This document shows, in pieces, positions 36,021-36,747 of a stretch of DNA of 36,747 nucleotides. A program made the position numbers and the translations under genes. The notes under the pieces were generated by a model. It searched no databases, was not told the origin of the DNA, and saw only the letters and a program-made list of their open reading frames with translations. The stretch comes from Burkholderiales bacterium (GTDB lineage: Bacteria; Pseudomonadota; Gammaproteobacteria; Burkholderiales; Burkholderiaceae_C). The stretch spans positions 1-36,747 of the forward strand of contig CANFXR010000017.1 of assembly GCA_947451035.1 (NCBI GenBank), given 5' to 3'. Within the stretch, counting starts at the first letter, position 1, and every line of letters begins with the position of its first letter.

Positions 36021-36747
36021 ATGAATTTCAGAATCAATCGGTGGAGTGCTGCGGCGCTGCGCAGCAGCCTGGTGGCCGTGACGGTGGTGGGGTCGCTGCT
36101 GCTGGCCTCCTGTGGCGGCGGGTCGTCCGGGTCCAACTACCGGCCGACGCGGATGATCGCGTTCGGCGATGAGTTCAGTGTGATGGTCAAGCAAAACCCG
36201 GATCCGCTCGCCATCGATGCCAAGAAGTACAACATCAACGGGTTCACTCCGGCCACCACCAACAACAACGTCGTGGCCAATACCGAGCCCAATTGCTACC
36301 AGAACCCGCTGTGGATCCAGACGGTCGCCTTTGACTTCGGTCTGGTGTTCGCCGAGTGCAATGACATCCCCAATGTGGCCGCCTCCGCCTTCATCAGGGC
36401 GACGCCCGCCGCCAAGGTGGCCGATGTGGTGACCCAGATCACCAACTTCCTGGCGAGCCCCATTGGCACGCTGGTCAGGTCCGATCTGGTCACCATCATG
36501 GTGGGGACCAACGACGTGATCGAGCTTTATCAGAGCGTGCGGACCGGTCCCACGACGCAGGCTGCGGCACTGACCGAGGCCGCACGCCGCGGGAGGTTGC
36601 TGGCGGCACAGTTCGACCGCGTCACCAAGTACGGATCGAACGACAAGGCGCGCGCCCTGTACGTGCTGATCCCCAACGTCGGCGACACGCCTTACGCCTA
36701 TGCCCAAACAGATGGATCGGGGCTTGCCTACAACCGCGCCTTGCTCA
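36021..36747 (+). CDS. Predicted SGNH/GDSL-hydrolase-like lipoprotein, 3' end outside window
   Basis: 242 codons are visible before the window edge. A lipoprotein signal peptide ends in the lipobox LLLASC with Cys31, followed by a Gly/Ser linker. The mature part opens RMIAFGDEFSVM at residues 44-55, where SGNH hydrolases have FGDSLS. A later MVGTNDVIEL matches the block III G-x-N-D motif that supplies the oxyanion Asn. In block I the nucleophilic Ser is replaced by Glu51, so classic serine esterase chemistry may be absent, or another residue may serve. The catalytic Asp/His block (DxxH) would lie beyond the window. GGGAG precedes ATG 36021. Confidence 0.75.
   Translation, partial: MNFRINRWSAAALRSSLVAVTVVGSLLLASCGGGSSGSNYRPTRMIAFGDEFSVMVKQNPDPLAIDAKKYNINGFTPATTNNNVVANTEPNCYQNPLWIQTVAFDFGLVFAECNDIPNVAASAFIRATPAAKVADVVTQITNFLASPIGTLVRSDLVTIMVGTNDVIELYQSVRTGPTTQAAALTEAARRGRLLAAQFDRVTKYGSNDKARALYVLIPNVGDTPYAYAQTDGSGLAYNRALL

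Overview
This is a core chromosomal segment from a betaproteobacterium, most likely of the order Burkholderiales. Three things point there. The first is the tuf-rpsJ-...-rplQ ribosomal-protein supercluster. The second is the block LysM protein-dprA-smg running divergently from def-fmt. The third is the block pgk-pyk-fba-purC...purE-purK-tsaC. I see no mobile elements, phage genes, CRISPR arrays, frameshifts or pseudogenes.

Layout. Positions 1-15103 hold the end of tuf and then the S10, spc and alpha operons in standard order: rpsJ, rplC, rplD, rplW, rplB, rpsS, rplV, rpsC, rplP, rpmC, rpsQ; rplN, rplX, rplE, rpsN, rpsH, rplF, rplR, rpsE, rpmD, rplO, secY, infA, rpmJ; rpsM, rpsK, rpsD, rpoA, rplQ. 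An initiator tRNA-fMet gene with its own terminator follows. Next come the Sec translocon accessory genes yajC-secD-secF and a large DUF1631 gene. On the minus strand are smg, dprA and a LysM envelope protein, divergent from def-fmt. The right part carries a small lipoprotein, pgk, pyk, fba, purC, an unrecognised helical-repeat protein, cnoX (minus strand), purE, purK, tsaC and the start of a predicted SGNH-type lipoprotein cut by the window end.

How the genes work together. The left half makes ribosomes, the RNA polymerase alpha subunit, IF-1 and the SecY/SecDF/YajC export machinery. The window also holds the initiator tRNA, its formyltransferase (fmt) and the deformylase (def), so most of the formyl-methionine start cycle is present. 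The right half covers lower glycolysis/gluconeogenesis, three purine-biosynthesis genes and the t6A tRNA-modification enzyme.

The window looks mostly ordinary, and I did not find a clear new multi-gene system. The most interesting signals are as follows. (1) Five internal gaps (before rplC, rplN, rpsD, rplQ and yajC) each hold a -10-like hexamer followed 12-16 nt later by a stable GC-rich hairpin, so each predicted transcript would begin with a 5'-terminal stem-loop. (2) A nine-codon mini-ORF with an ideal Shine-Dalgarno overlaps the poorly marked infA start. (3) The truncated SGNH-type lipoprotein has GDEFS where the nucleophile motif GDSxS is expected. (4) An unknown protein is translationally coupled to purC. 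(5) Base composition shifts visibly from AT-richer ribosomal genes on the left to very GC-rich genes on the right.
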